From Sequoia sempervirens (Eukaryota; Streptophyta; Pinopsida; Cupressales; Cupressaceae), in assembly GCA_007258455.2 (NCBI GenBank), contig VDFB02296605.1, positions 62,001-126,000 of the forward strand: a DNA stretch of 64,000 nucleotides, in the 5' to 3' direction. The translations under genes and the position numbers were made by a program. This document shows positions 46,061-56,993 of this stretch, piece after piece. How positions within the stretch are numbered: the first letter of the stretch is position 1; each line of letters starts with the position of its first letter. The notes under the pieces were generated by a model. That model was given only the letters and a program-made list of their open reading frames with translations. It was not told the DNA's origin and searched no databases.

Positions 46061-47418
46061 GTACACACTTGTTAATGATTTGATCATTTACAAGAACAGG
46101 ATTTTCTTGATCCCAGGGTCAAAGATGAAGAACACCATTCTACGAGCTTTCCATGATGTACCTACAGCAGGGCATCCCGGGTACTTTAAGACATACAAAC
46201 AGGTTCGGGAGAGATTTACATGGAAGGGTCTTAAAGCAGATGTTCTTCAGTATGTGCGTGCGTGCCCTGTTTGTCAACAGAACAAGCAAGAGAACACATA
46301 TTCGGCAGGGTGTTGCAGCCACTTCCGATTCCTGACAGGAAGTGGGAATGCCTGTCGATGGATTTTATTACGGGCTTGCCTAAAGCCCAAGGATGTGATT
46401 GCATATATGTAGTTGTGGATCGACTGACGAAGTATGCCCACTTCTTTCCGATCACCACTACTTACACAGCTACGCAGGTAGCAGAGGTATTTTTCCGTGA
46501 GGTTTTCAAATTACATGGGTTGCCTGGGAGCATAGTTAGCGACAGGGATAGTCGGTTCCTGAGTCACTTCTGGCAGGAGGTGTTCAGACTTTGTGGGACC
46601 AAGCTTACACCGAGCACCAGTTACCACCCACAGACCAATGGTCAGACGGAGATAGTGAACAATGGGTGGAAGGCTACCTCAGGAATTACATTGTAGGGCA
46701 GCAAAAGGCATGGGTCAAGTGGATATACTTATGTGAGTATTGCTACAATACCACTTACCACATGACCATTCAAATGTCCCCATTCATGGCGTTGTATGGG
46801 TATGAGGCGCCTAGTTTTCTTGATTTGCTTCTGAGTGACAGTAGAGTACCTAGTGCAGGAGACTTATTGCAAGAAAGCCAAGACATTATGAGGGCTCTTA
46901 AGGAAAATATTGCTAAGGCACAAAATCAGCAGAAGCAATATGCAGATCAGAAGAGGACCGAGAGATCTTTTGAGGTGGGAGACATGGTATATCTCATGCT
47001 GCAACCCTACCGACAGTCTACTTTCAGGAAGAGTGGATCAGAGAAGCTCAAGCCACGATACTATGGTCCTTTCAGGATTGTCAGGCGTGTTGGAGAGGTG
47101 GCTTATGAGCTAGAGCTTCCAGCAAATAGTAAGGTCCACAATGTTTTTCATGTGTCACGTCTCAAGAAGGCGTTAGGACATCATGTGGTACCTTCAGCAG
47201 TATTGCCTCCCTTAGATGTTGAGGGAAAGTTGATTTTAGTACCTGAGTCTATCCTGGAGTATAGGGAGATACAATTACGCAAGAGGACTATCAAGGAATA
47301 TCTAGTGAAGTGGAGAGATTTTCCAGTGGAGGATGCTACATGGGAGAGTGAGGAGATTTTGCAGCATCCTAAGTTGAGATTGCTTGAGGACAAGCAATTT
47401 CAGGGGGGCGGACTGTAA
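46060..47418 (+). pseudogene. Integrase and chromodomain of element C
   Basis: The HHCC zinc domain (H in AFHDVPTAGHPGYFKT, then CPVCQQNK) is followed by a frame change near 46,308. Core: MDFITGLPKA (first Asp), FFREVFKLHGLPGSIVSDRD (second Asp), YHPQTNGQTEIVN (Glu). Another frame change lies near 46,660, then YNTTYHMTIQMSPF and the C-terminal region with VGDMVYLMLQPYRQ. It ends with a chromodomain: ILEYREIQLRKRTIKEYLVKWRDFP and ATWE (about 47,250-47,345), a module thought to guide insertion by binding histone marks. The stop is at 47,416-47,418, within the start of the 3' LTR. Confidence 0.92.
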
Positions 47419-48784
47419 TGTCCCCTTCTAGTTGACATCTCTCAGTACTTGAGATTAGCCTATTATGTGGCCCTCGTAGGCTAATATGGAGGATAGAGGG
47501 TCTTGTTGAGGCATGGCTTGGCTTCAGTTGTCAAAATTATTCAGTTTGGCTTTCATTCAGGGTCGTTTGGACATCATTTGCTTGACTTGCTATTTTTAGT
47601 AAGTAGAGACACTTAGTGGAGCACCCCTGCTATTTTTAGCGGTATGGTCTGGTCATATGCAGATTCAATCACTTATCATCTGGCTTCAGATGGTTTTTCA
47701 TTTGGACTTATATTGAGAGAGATATTAATATTTATTTGCCAAAATAAATATTAATTTAATTGAAGCTTATATTATAAAGTTATAATGTAAATTAATGTTA
47801 TAACTTAAGTGACTTAATCAAGGGGTCGACCATCATGAAGAAAAGGCCACATTTTAATTAATTATTATAATTAAAAGGGCACCCAAACTATTGAAAAATT
47901 AAAAGTGAAATTCAAGTTTATTTTAAATGATGCTTTTTGAAGAAAATTGACTTCCTAAGGAGATATAAGGTTTTCTTTTGAAGAAATTGATCATTATGCA
48001 TATGAGAATCGATTTTAGCCAATTTCTTCTTTAGAGAACAAAGCCAAGGGTTTTAGTTTTCTTTTGCATTGGAGAACGAGCCATCTTCAGTGTTTGCAGT
48101 TCAGAGGTTGTGAAATATCAGCTGATTTATTGCCTGTCAGTGGAATAGCTTCAATTAGAAGTTATTACAGAGCATAATCATGGGATTTCAATTGGGGTTT
48201 CAGTCAGCAGTGGTATCGACTTTCTTCCAGGAGAGAATCCAACACAGAGGCTATTCATATTGTTTATCTGGCACATTATCCTAGGTCGTACGTATTTTGT
48301 ACTTGCTGGTACAGGTCGTACTTTGCTGCAGCAAAGGCTGTACTTCTCTAGAGCAAATCGCCTTGCTTTTTCATCATCTGACTCCTTCAAGATGGACGCC
48401 TAGGGTTTCTGGAGCATTCTGCAACAAATTCGAGGTGGGAGATTGCATATTCTCTTTCAGCCATACGATCTCAGGGTTCTTTCTGGCGCCTGTAAGCTTA
48501 TCCAGGTTTTCAATAAATAGCTTGCCTTTTTGTTTGAATGTTTGAAAATTGTAGTTGTAATCATCCGGGAAGATTAATAAATCATCTAGCATCGAGATCC
48601 AATCTGTATTCTGTAGTTTTTAAGTATCTGTTATTTTATATTATTTTTCCAAGTATTTTCTTTCAAAATCGCACCATTATCTTTATTGGCAAAAAACCAC
48701 AAAAAAATCCAAAACCTTCAAAAACACAAAACAAATCAGTTTTAAGCATCAGGGGTTGAAATTGAACCAGCAGGGTTCATCACA
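47414..48784 (+). repeat. 3' LTR of element C
   Basis: Starts TGTAATGTCCCCTTCTAG after the purine tract CAGGGGGGCGGAC, ends GGGTTCATCACA; 1,371 bp. Almost identical to the 5' LTR. The inverted repeat TTAGCCTA...TAGGCTAA is at 47,455-47,484. Confidence 0.95.
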
Positions 48785-48789
48785 AACCA

Positions 48790-49215
48790 TTTTGTTGCAG
48801 CTCCACCAATGTCTCAACAAAAAGTTGTAAACTTTATTGATGAAAATTCAATCAAGATTCTAAATCCTTGAAGCACAAACCCTTGAATCCACAAACAAAC
48901 TAGTGAATTCTCCAAAACCCTCAAGCAATCCCTTGTAAGTGTGTGAATGTAAAATATGAAAGTATTTTAAAAGATTTTTTATCTTTTATAAAAGATCCTT
49001 TTTCAAACACTCCCAAACCCTAATCTAAGAAAATAATATTTAATTCACTAAGTAAAGCAAATATTTATTGATCATCAGTAGCAATATATACAAGAGATAG
49101 TCGATTGAATGAGAGAATCAACCAACCACCCACGACTACCTATGCTATTGACAATAAGAAGTTATTATTAATTTTATAACATGATGTAATACTTAATACT
49201 TATTTATTCCAACGA
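48790..49215 (-). repeat. Probable 3' LTR part of a decayed copia element
   Basis: Read on the minus strand, the purine tract AAGGGGAGGATCG (near 49,220-49,210) is followed by TTGGAATAAATAAG and an AT-rich, LTR-like sequence. It stands just downstream of the copia RNase H remnant on the same strand, where the 3' LTR should be. It was cut by insertion of element C at 48,785. Confidence 0.5.
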
Positions 49216-49229
49216 TCCTCCCCTTATAA

Positions 49230-50150
49230 CATCATTTCTTGAGAGTACAAATCAAGAAGATTCAAAAATTCAAATTTCTTTGGTGCAAGTGATTTGGTAA
49301 AGATGTCAACATGTTGCTCCTAAGTGGACTATTCGACTATTGCCCAAGCTCGCAAATGTAGTTGATTGAACCTAAATGTGTATACTGTTCTTATGCAAAA
49401 TTGGATTAAGAACAAGTTTCAACACACCTAGATAGCTCCACATACAAAACAATGTTTTTCCTTTGTGGAAAAGCATCGGTCATGAATATACCCCCCTCCC
49501 CCCTCCCAATACCAAAGTATGTCCTAAAAAGACGAAAAATCTTGAAGTAGACTTCATGCCATCCAAAAAATTTGCATAGTTTGCAACTATGTATCCTTTC
49601 AAAGAATAATTTTCACTTTTTTTATATTCCAAGCCATACTCCACTATATCGCTGATGTACCTCAAAACTCGCTTGTTGCTTTCTAGTGTGAAACCTGATG
49701 TTCCTCCAAAAACCTTGAAAGATGACCAACATAGCTAATTTTTGGCCAGATTTAAGTTAGGTAAATGACACTGCCAATCAATAGGCGACAAAGAGTTGCA
49801 TTCACCTAAGATGATGAATATGTTCAGAAATTTGCAATCTTGTCTCCGTTGGTGTCAAAATGAGCTTGCAATCTTAAATCCTGAATTTCTTAAGAAATGC
49901 CTTGACATGTTCATCTAAAATACAAAAAATTGATTCTTCTTTTGCCACACTTCAAGTCCAAGACAATAATGCAAGAGCCTAAGATCTATCATGTTAAACA
50001 ATCATTTGAAATTAGTATTCTTTGCTTCAATCGTCTACTAAGAATTCATAGTGATGACCAAATCATCAACATATACTATCAAAATCACAATCTGCCCACT
50101 ACTTGCTATTTGATAACTTTGATTAATTTGTGAGGAAAATTTACATAAAT
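49230..50150 (-). pseudogene. Copia RT and RNase H remnant
   Basis: The minus strand shows IVILIVYVDDLVIT near 50,105-50,060, the YVDD catalytic box of copia RT. Further left is LCRLLIGSVIYL (about 49,800-49,760), the RT end, and then RYISDIVEYGLEYKKSENYSLKGY and GMKSTSRFFVFLGH (49,665-49,540), the copia RNase H. It is a different, older element from the copia at 15-19 kb, and is in the opposite orientation. Frames are broken. Confidence 0.8.
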
Positions 50151-50626
50151 ATATCGGCATAACTATGTCAAAATTATAGGTCTTGAGAATATCTTCCAAA
50201 TCTCAACATGAAGTAAAAATTAGAAGAATAGAGATTAAGAATCAAAACAAATCAACAATTAGCTAGCTTAAGCTAACCTCTTAACAACTAGGTCTTACTT
50301 TTGACTTTGGCTTTTAACTTTTACATGGGATGAAATAAAATATAATAAACTAATAGAATAGTAGAATAATTCCTATGCTAAGATCTAAAACCTATATTAT
50401 TCCCTATGAATCCTCATCAAATGGTAGTTTGTATACTTCCATTTTTCAAGCTCAAACTTCATTAATTTCTTCCACTTTCTTCTGATTTTCATTTGTACCT
50501 ACATTTTAATGGTAATGACAAGACTTTATAGTGCTTAGACAGTTCCAAACACAACCGAAACACAAAAATGACACAAACGACCAAATGAGGCCAAATGATG
50601 TGAACAACAATGGTGGATGGAGTTGT
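50150..50626. other. No feature recognised
   Basis: AT-rich sequence between the copia remnant and element B'. It may be more copia internal sequence, but no motif is visible. Confidence 0.3.
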
Positions 50627-51232
50627 CTAAGTGTTGTACCCCAAAATTAAAATTTTTGTTATACTTAGACATTTTGAAGAAATGAGTAAAAGTCTTGTCG
50701 AATCAGTCAAAAAGGTCAAAATTTGGGTGTGCATGTCTTGCATGAGGGGTTAGAACACAAAATTTTCAATTTCTGACGATCTGGTCTGCTAAGAGCAGCT
50801 TAACCTACAAAACCCAGATCTCAGTTTTTCATCCCTAAATTTTAGGAAAACTGCTATTTTTAGAATTTTTCTAAAATTAGTAACGTTTTCTGGGTTTTTC
50901 TGGGTTTCTTTCAAAACGGATACTGGCAAAATTTTCTAAAAATAGAAATTTGGTCCGACAGGGTCCGAACTGATTTTGATTGGCTCAAAATGTGTCTGTA
51001 TCAGGCTGGTGCAATCAAAATCTCAAAATAATCAGTTTTGCTCTACTGGGTCTGTTCTGCTTTTTTTTTCAGAAGCATATCTGGAGCTCCGAGGTCATCA
51101 ATGGAGGTCATCCAACTGCCAAGCATCAATTTCAGCACTTAAACTTCCAGCAGAAGGTGAAACAATGAACATGCACGAGGAACGAGGAAGAAAGTTGAAA
51201 GGTCACGAAAATTTTCTAACACTGCTGAGTTT

Positions 51233-52200
51233 GGGCGCCCCTGTTGAAGAAAGGCACCCACCTTTTTAGGGCATCAAATGAGTGAATTGGGGTTTGAACC
51301 TCCAATAGAAGTTGCTCAGTTTTCAATCAACTTCGGGATGGATATTCCCGTCAGAGCATCCGACAATCCAGTCTCTGGCAAATTCGGGTCAAAGTGGAAG
51401 GTATAAAATGAAGATCTGAAACTCGAAGAAGAAGGTTAAAATTGAAAATTGAAAATTTTTCTAAGTCTGGGGAAACTGGGCGCCCTAGGTGAAGAAAGGC
51501 GCCCAACTTTTCAAGGCTTCAAACAGATGAACTTGCAGTCAAGGTTATAACAAGATGTCTTCAGAATGCAACAGGCTTTCGAGTGAGCTATCCAGCACGA
51601 CAAACGGAGCTCGCAATCATCAGATTCAAAGAGCTGAATAGAGGGTCCGATGAGAGTTGAAAAGAGAAATCTGAAAGCAAAGGTGAAAAAATCAAAAAAT
51701 AAACTAAGTGTTGGTAAAGTGGGCGCCCCCAGTCAAGATAGGCGCCCAACCTTTTGAGGGGTAAAAATTCACTTTTTGGCAAAATCTCTTCCAAAAGTCC
51801 CCTCTTCATTCTTCGTCAGCTTCGCGATAAGCACAACCATCAGTCAATCTGACGCTCAGTACGTTAGATTCAGAGAAATCATCTGTAGAGGAGGAGTTAA
51901 TGAAGAACTTGGAAATCATAAAAATGGCTAACACTGAAGAAGTTGAGCGCCCCTAGAAGGAAAAGCCTCCCATGAATTCGAAGGTCAAAATCAAGTTTTT
52001 AGCCGAAGGTGCCTCCAGAACATCCTTCTCAGTTTCAGTTGAGCTCCGTCGTGAATCACTCAGCTTGCCTGTCGGGTTGATTTGTCAACGGGAAATCAGA
52101 GGCGAAGTAACATGTCAAAATGGAGAAAAGTTGAAAATTGCAAATTTTGACTAACACTAATGAAGTTGAGCGCCCCTCTTGAAGAAAGGCGCCCAAATCT
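51233..52200. repeat. GGCGCC-containing tandem array in LTR B', 5 units
   Basis: GGGCGCCC or GAGCGCCC at 51,233, 51,478, 51,721, 51,945 and 52,168 (spacing 245, 243, 224, 223). Four units have a second GGCGCCC-like element about 20 bp on, after a GAAGAAAG-type spacer. Each unit also shares a GGGCATC/CTTC...AAATTTGAAAATT-like body. Confidence 0.8.
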
Positions 52201-52558
52201 TCATGCCTTAGAGGATTTTCAAGTATTTTCAAATTTCAAAATTTGCAAGAAGAGAAGGATGGCGTCCAAGTTCAAGGGATTGAGATTTAGGGTTTTGAGA
52301 TAAAAGCAAAACCTAAATCAAAACCTAAGTCTATTTAACACTTCTTTTCAATGTATTTTTCATTATTTTTGCAGGTAGCATCCAGAGGAGAAAGTTGGAG
52401 CAGCAAGTTTGAAGAATTTTTGTGATTCAAGAATCCATAGTTGCTGGTTTTACATCAGATTTTTCAGACCAGCAAGCATAAACCCTTGCTTTTTCATTCT
52501 TCTTGTTCCAGAAGATCAAATTTTTCAAGCTGAAGGCTAAGGCTTTCAATTTTTCAGT

Positions 52559-52980
52559 CATCTGGGTCTTTTTGCCTCAACCTTCTGAAGAATTTTTCAA
52601 GAACTTCATCAAGTTGCAGCAAGTGCTTTTATTTTGCATGTCAGTGAAAACCTTAGTGCATTCAAATTTCAACCATCTGGGTCCTTTCCAATCAGTCTTC
52701 TGAAGAAAACCCATATCGCAGCTTTTTTTCAAGAAAGTTCAAAAACCTAGGGTTGGCTGCTTTTTCGATCAAACGTCAGGGTTTTGCAAATCCAATCATC
52801 TGGGTCCATTTTTATTCATGTTCTGAACAAAACCCAAATGCCAGCTTTTTTCGAGGAAAATTGAAGAAATTAGGGTTTGCTGCTTTTTCAGGCAAAATTC
52901 AAAATTTTCAAAAACGGACGATCTGGGTTGTCTTGTATCGATATTCTGAACAAAACCCATATCTCAGAAAAATTTCTCAA
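52559..52980. repeat. Tandem repeat of about 120 bp in LTR B', 4 units
   Basis: CATCTGGGT-type starts at 52,559, 52,674, 52,797 and about 52,919 (spacing 115-123). Units continue with TTCTGAA.AAAACCCATATC.CAGC and a TTTTTC block. One homologous unit is in LTR D near 38,525, and similar sequence is in B near 28,130-28,450. Confidence 0.75.
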
Positions 52981-53084
52981 AAATTCGTCCGTTGGAGCAC
53001 AAAAATCAGCATTCTAAAAATAGAAATTGTTCAAGACTTGTCTGAACCAAGGCGAGTTTACAGTCATTCTTCGAGTTTTCTGAA

Positions 53085-54290
53085 ATGGAGTACACTCCTA
53101 ATGTTTTCAAGTCCGAATCAGTTCTCTTTCACAATTATATCAAAACAATTAAGACAGACTTGCATCATGTCAAACCGGTGTTCGATCTACATGCCTTGGA
53201 GAGAGCAGGCAACACTTCAATCAAGAACCTCGACATTGGACTCCTCGCAGCAGTCTATTCCTATATCAGTTGAGCCTTGAGTTCGTAACGCTTGCATTAA
53301 GCATTACAACCCGGCTACTAGGGAGATTCAGTCAGCAGACGGTAGATTGATTTGCAGTCTAAAGCCCGATATGGTCGAAAAGTGTTTTTCCATTCCCCCA
53401 TGGCCTGAAAGCGTAACTCTTTCAAGGGATGAATGTGAAAAGATGTGGAATATGCATAAAGATAAATATAGCAAGAAGATTGCACAGAGATGGAGAAGAC
53501 AAGGCAGCCCTCAAGGCTGAAAATTAGCAGCTTAGACTTTTCATTTCTAACCTTGCTCGTGGTTCTTCACAAACAACTCAGTTGCTGCCCCAGGTCTTAG
53601 AGACACCAGCTGATCACCATCAGTTAAGACAGCTAGTCATATGTGGGAAAGAGACTCAGGAGTGGATCAAGAACTTCATTGTCAGAGGAAAGGAGATTTT
53701 GGCTCGGATGTTCCAGTTGAGAGAAAACGCTCATGAACTTCGTCAAGGTATCCAAGGATTTGAACAAACACTGGCTGAAGTAAAACCTAGGCATGAGATT
53801 ATCATTGCTGATTTAGACACAGCCTACAGTTCAGCAATTTCAAAGGAGCACAAAAAACAAATCCTTGCTTGGAGAGAGCGTCATGTTTTCAAAGTTAAAA
53901 CTTATGAGAGGATATCCGAAGAATTCATCACCTACAGACAAAGGGTGCTACAGACAAAGGGTGGTTGAAGCTCTTCTTTTCATCAGCGAATTCGTCATAG
54001 AGATCCCCTCTCAGTACAGCGTTGAAGATGGTTCTTATGTCGGGCTTGAGGAAGTGCAAAACCAGTTCCAGAATGTTGTTCATAGTTGCAGTCCAGTTGG
54101 CGAAAGGATAGGCCATATTTCAGTGATGTCAGCAAAATTCGATAAAGCGACCAATGAGGTTGAAGATTTCCTGAGATCTATTGCAGATGCTGAAGATATT
54201 CTTGAAAAGCGGTGCTTTGCTGTTGATGGCATAGATGCACCGAACCGGGACACAATCTCTAACTTCCTAGCGGATGTGATCGAGCTTTAA
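53085..54290 (+). pseudogene. Decayed, internally deleted copy of the giant-LTR open frame
   Basis: Begins MEYTPNVFKSESVLFHNY, matching the start in element B. The frame breaks soon (first piece ends 53,273). At about 53,489-53,494 the sequence jumps from the N-terminal part to the C-terminal third (AENQQLRL-type region), i.e. a deletion of about 1.77 kb relative to B, with GATGGA shared at both breakpoints. The C-terminal pieces 53,582-53,968 and 53,865-54,290 lie in two frames and end FLADVIEL as in B. Conserved start and end in two independently inserted copies mark the true extent of the frame. Confidence 0.75.
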
Positions 54291-54519
54291 AGCAGCTTTC
54301 TTCTAGAAGCTTTCTTTCCCGCTTTCTTTCTATTCTTGGAATAATCCTTATCCATTCTTTGAGGATAGAAGGAAGATAAGATGTAATAGTTGGCGTTTCC
54401 CGCTTTTTCTGCTTTTTAGAGTTTTATCTTTCTAGATTTAGTAATAAAGTTTGTTTGCTGAGCAAGCCCTAGATTGTGAAAGCAAGGAGATTTTAGGGTT
54501 CCCTACTCCTCTGCTTCTC

Positions 54520-54527
54520 TATAAATA
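54520..54527 (+). promoter_or_regulatory. TATA box of giant LTR B'
   Basis: TATAAATAAGAGCC, 708 bp before the LTR end and about 230 bp downstream of the open frame. Its context and spacing are the same as in B. Confidence 0.6.
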
Positions 54528-55233
54528 AGAGCCTTTGCTCAATATTTTCTTTAACCGTGCTAGTGAGAACAAAACGCTGAGCCTATTGTGCCTTCTATTT
54601 GTTGCTCAAGTATTGTTCATTTGTGTTGTGATAAGCAAATTGTTGAGCCTCTTTAGCCAACAAGGAGTTAGTAAGATTGTTGTTTTCTATTGTGTTAAGA
54701 ATAAGTTTGCAAGCCTCCTTAGTTGCAATTTCTTGTTCAAGGCATGTTAGAAGTGAGCTTTGTTTTAGAGATTTGAGTAATAAAATCATGAGCCTCTTTT
54801 GCCTTGGTCTAAAATCTCAGATTTCTGTTATCAGTGTACTACTTTTATGATCTTTATTTCAGCTTGCAGTGAAGTGTGTAGGTGTTCGTTGAAAGAGAGA
54901 TTATTGAAGTATTTTTGTTAGAGAATCTACCTTGTTAATTTCTAACTTCTCTTGCTCTGCTATTACTTGAGAGGTTAGGAACGTCTTTAGTCTAGGTTAG
55001 TCGTAGTTGAACTTCTTATTTCAGAAAATCTCAACTGCGGCGTTTGTGTTTAAAAAACCTTGTGCTCTAAGCTGATCAAAAAGATAGGCAACTTAGTTTT
55101 AGTTTACTTTCTCTTCAAACACCATCAGCAAGAGGGAGCTTCCCCTCCTAATTTGAAGAGCAGTTTATCTGTGCATAGCTGTCCGTTTTCAAATCCGCAT
55201 TCCAGAGGTGCGAATTTAAACGCCAACACTAAG

Positions 55234-56210
55234 TAAGGATACAACAGACAAAAGTAAAGAATTATGAGTTGTAAACCATTCAAGAACAATCTGATGCCCT
55301 AGAGAAGCATATGCTTCCACAGTGCTTGGGGAACAGATTAAGATTTGCTCGTGTTAATTTCTACAAAAGCTTGTCAAGTCAGTTTTGAGCAAGAGTAGCT
55401 CACATGGGGTGGCTAAAATAGCTCTTGGCCCTTGAAGGATGAGCTTGTAAACTCGTTAGAGTTCACACTGCCACATGAAGCCACCTCTTTTGCTTAGAGA
55501 CTAACTTTCATAGTTGAGAGCTAAGAAGCCATAGTTGACAACAGTGATTTCCCACATGCCATTTTTGCACAAGGACATTAAGCAATATAAGGGCCCCTAC
55601 CACCACCACCTCCTCCTCTCAAAGAGAGTTGAAGCCACATAAGTACAACTTCTGCCATGTTATTTCCTCACATTTTGGGATTTAGGGAGAGAAAGACATT
55701 TCTGGGTTTAGAGAGAAAGAGTATGTATGCCATATCCTAAAATTCCTGAAAAATAGTCGTAGCTGTACTCATGCCCATGTTTGTATCTGGTAACCTGCCA
55801 TTGAACATATAACTAAGAAACCATCAGCATAACAGATAAAATTTCCCATTTCTTTTTATTTTTAAAGTTATCAGTTTCCAATTTGGCTGCTAGCTGGGGC
55901 ATAGAGCTGACTAATATCTTCAAGCTATCTTTTCTGATAATGTTAATTTTACTGTCCTGCTCAAGCATGGATATCTACTCTGAATTTTACATATTATTAT
56001 GTTGCTTTTGATCAAATTGTATACCTTCATACCGAAGTAATAATTCATATCCATCCATGCATTCTCATATATATCCTACAATGTTTAATGCATCTCTAAA
56101 ACATTCTGAAGTAAATGTGAACATTCAAAATCAGATAGAGCGTCATGGTCAATGGACAGCTGGGCAGTGAGACATGAAGAACATCTATATGTAATAAAGA
56201 TAAATGATGA
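55234..56210 (-). other. Likely APO intron, with a possible C-terminal exon piece
   Basis: No strong feature. If the APO exon at 56,225 is spliced, this is intron. Near 55,345-55,234 on the minus strand one frame reads STVEAYASLGHQIVLEWF, which looks protein-like and runs on past the CTAAG target site, so element B' might have hit a coding or 3' part. No acceptor gives a phase that fits the donor at 56,224, so I do not call it an exon. Confidence 0.3.
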
Positions 56211-56224
56211 AAGTTGATGCATAC

Positions 56225-56993
56225 CATTTATTTTCATTTGGCAGTGATATTTGCGAGGTATCACTGCCCCAGCTTGCACGCACAGCTCCACAACTGCAGG
56301 TGCATGACCATAGAATCCTCTTCCTTCATCTAAAAGTGGAACAGGATCCTGTTTGCGTTTATGCCAAACATACCTTGGTGGTATGAAATCATCTAAATCT
56401 GCAGTTTTCCACATATGATGCCTTCTATAAGACTCATATTTAAATATCCCACACAGCCTAGCTTTATGTCCAGATGGACCAACATGCACTTCAGGGCAAT
56501 ATTTGCAAACTTTCACAGGATAAACAAGCATAAGTTTCTTAGTCCCCAACCTTATTGTCTCCCAAGCCTGCAGTGTCTTTTCAGCCAAAGCACAAAGCTC
56601 CTCTGGAAAAGAAGATGATTCTACTAGCTTTGTGTTCACTAAAGCTTCACTTAGATCTTCCCGTAGGTGATCTGACAATTGAAGATTTCTTCCACAATCC
56701 ATGTTATGAAACTGACTAGTTCTTTTTGTTGGATGTTCAGGGAAGTTAACTCCTGCTTGAATGCAGAGCTCCACAATAGCAGGAACTCTATCAAAGTCAA
56801 ACCGTTTGTCATGCTTTATTACATCTTGAAACATATCATGGAGATGAAAGGCTTCTAATGAAACAACTATATCATTGATATTTCCTTCTATCCACACATG
56901 CATCAAATTCTTGGCTCCATGCTTAGGACCTCGACATGTCAGAATATGATGTCCTGTGTGGCCAACAAATATTTCCGAACAATGCCTGCACAT
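56225..56993 (-). CDS. APO-family protein exon (partial gene)
   Basis: APO (ACCUMULATION OF PHOTOSYSTEM ONE) proteins are plant-specific, organelle-directed, zinc- and RNA-binding; APO1 is needed for chloroplast group II intron splicing and photosystem I accumulation. This exon has two tandem APO domains. First: CRHC (residues 2-5), HTGHHILTC (12-20), HVWIEGNIND, FDFDRVPAIVELCIQAG. Second: CKYCPEVHVGPSGHKARLC (163-181), HHMWK, DDFIPPRYVW (201-210), FYGHAPAVVELCVQAG. All expected Cys and His are kept and no stop interrupts 257 codons. On the minus strand a GT donor (TG|GTATGC) follows at 56,225/56,224. The Met at 56,993 is probably not the start: a stop lies five codons upstream and TTTGAAATGTGCAG offers an acceptor at about 56,985, so transit peptide and upstream exons must lie further right. 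Which APO paralogue is unresolved. Confidence 0.85.

Larger units (their letters stand above)
32815..48789 (+). mobile_element. Element C: chromodomain Ty3/gypsy element with nested insertions
   Basis: Two LTRs (32,820-34,182 and 47,414-48,784) in plus orientation flank the interior, and AACCA duplicates at 32,815-32,819 and 48,785-48,789 mark the insertion. The two LTRs differ at about two positions in the first 160 bp, so this is among the younger layers. The interior keeps the primer site and 55 bp of leader, then elements D and E, then gag zinc finger, protease, RT, RNase H, integrase and chromodomain. The N-terminal part of gag is missing. Confidence 0.9.
50632..55228 (+). mobile_element. 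Element B': 4.60-kb giant solo LTR
   Basis: Starts TGTTGTACCCCAAAATT and ends TTTAAACGCCAACA. CTAAG flanks it at 50,627-50,631 and 55,229-55,233. The first ~300 bp and the whole tail are close to element B in inverse orientation. It has no internal retroelement domain. Order: start, GGCGCC array (51,233-52,175), ~120-bp repeats (52,559-52,980), decayed frame (53,085-54,290), TATA box (54,520), end. It is shorter than B mainly because of a ~1.77-kb deletion in the frame. Confidence 0.85.

Noticed and set aside
50632..55228. Element B' as a full-length element with undetected short LTRs
   Set aside because: Its first and last parts share no direct repeat that I can see, and the same ends adjoin internal sequence in D.
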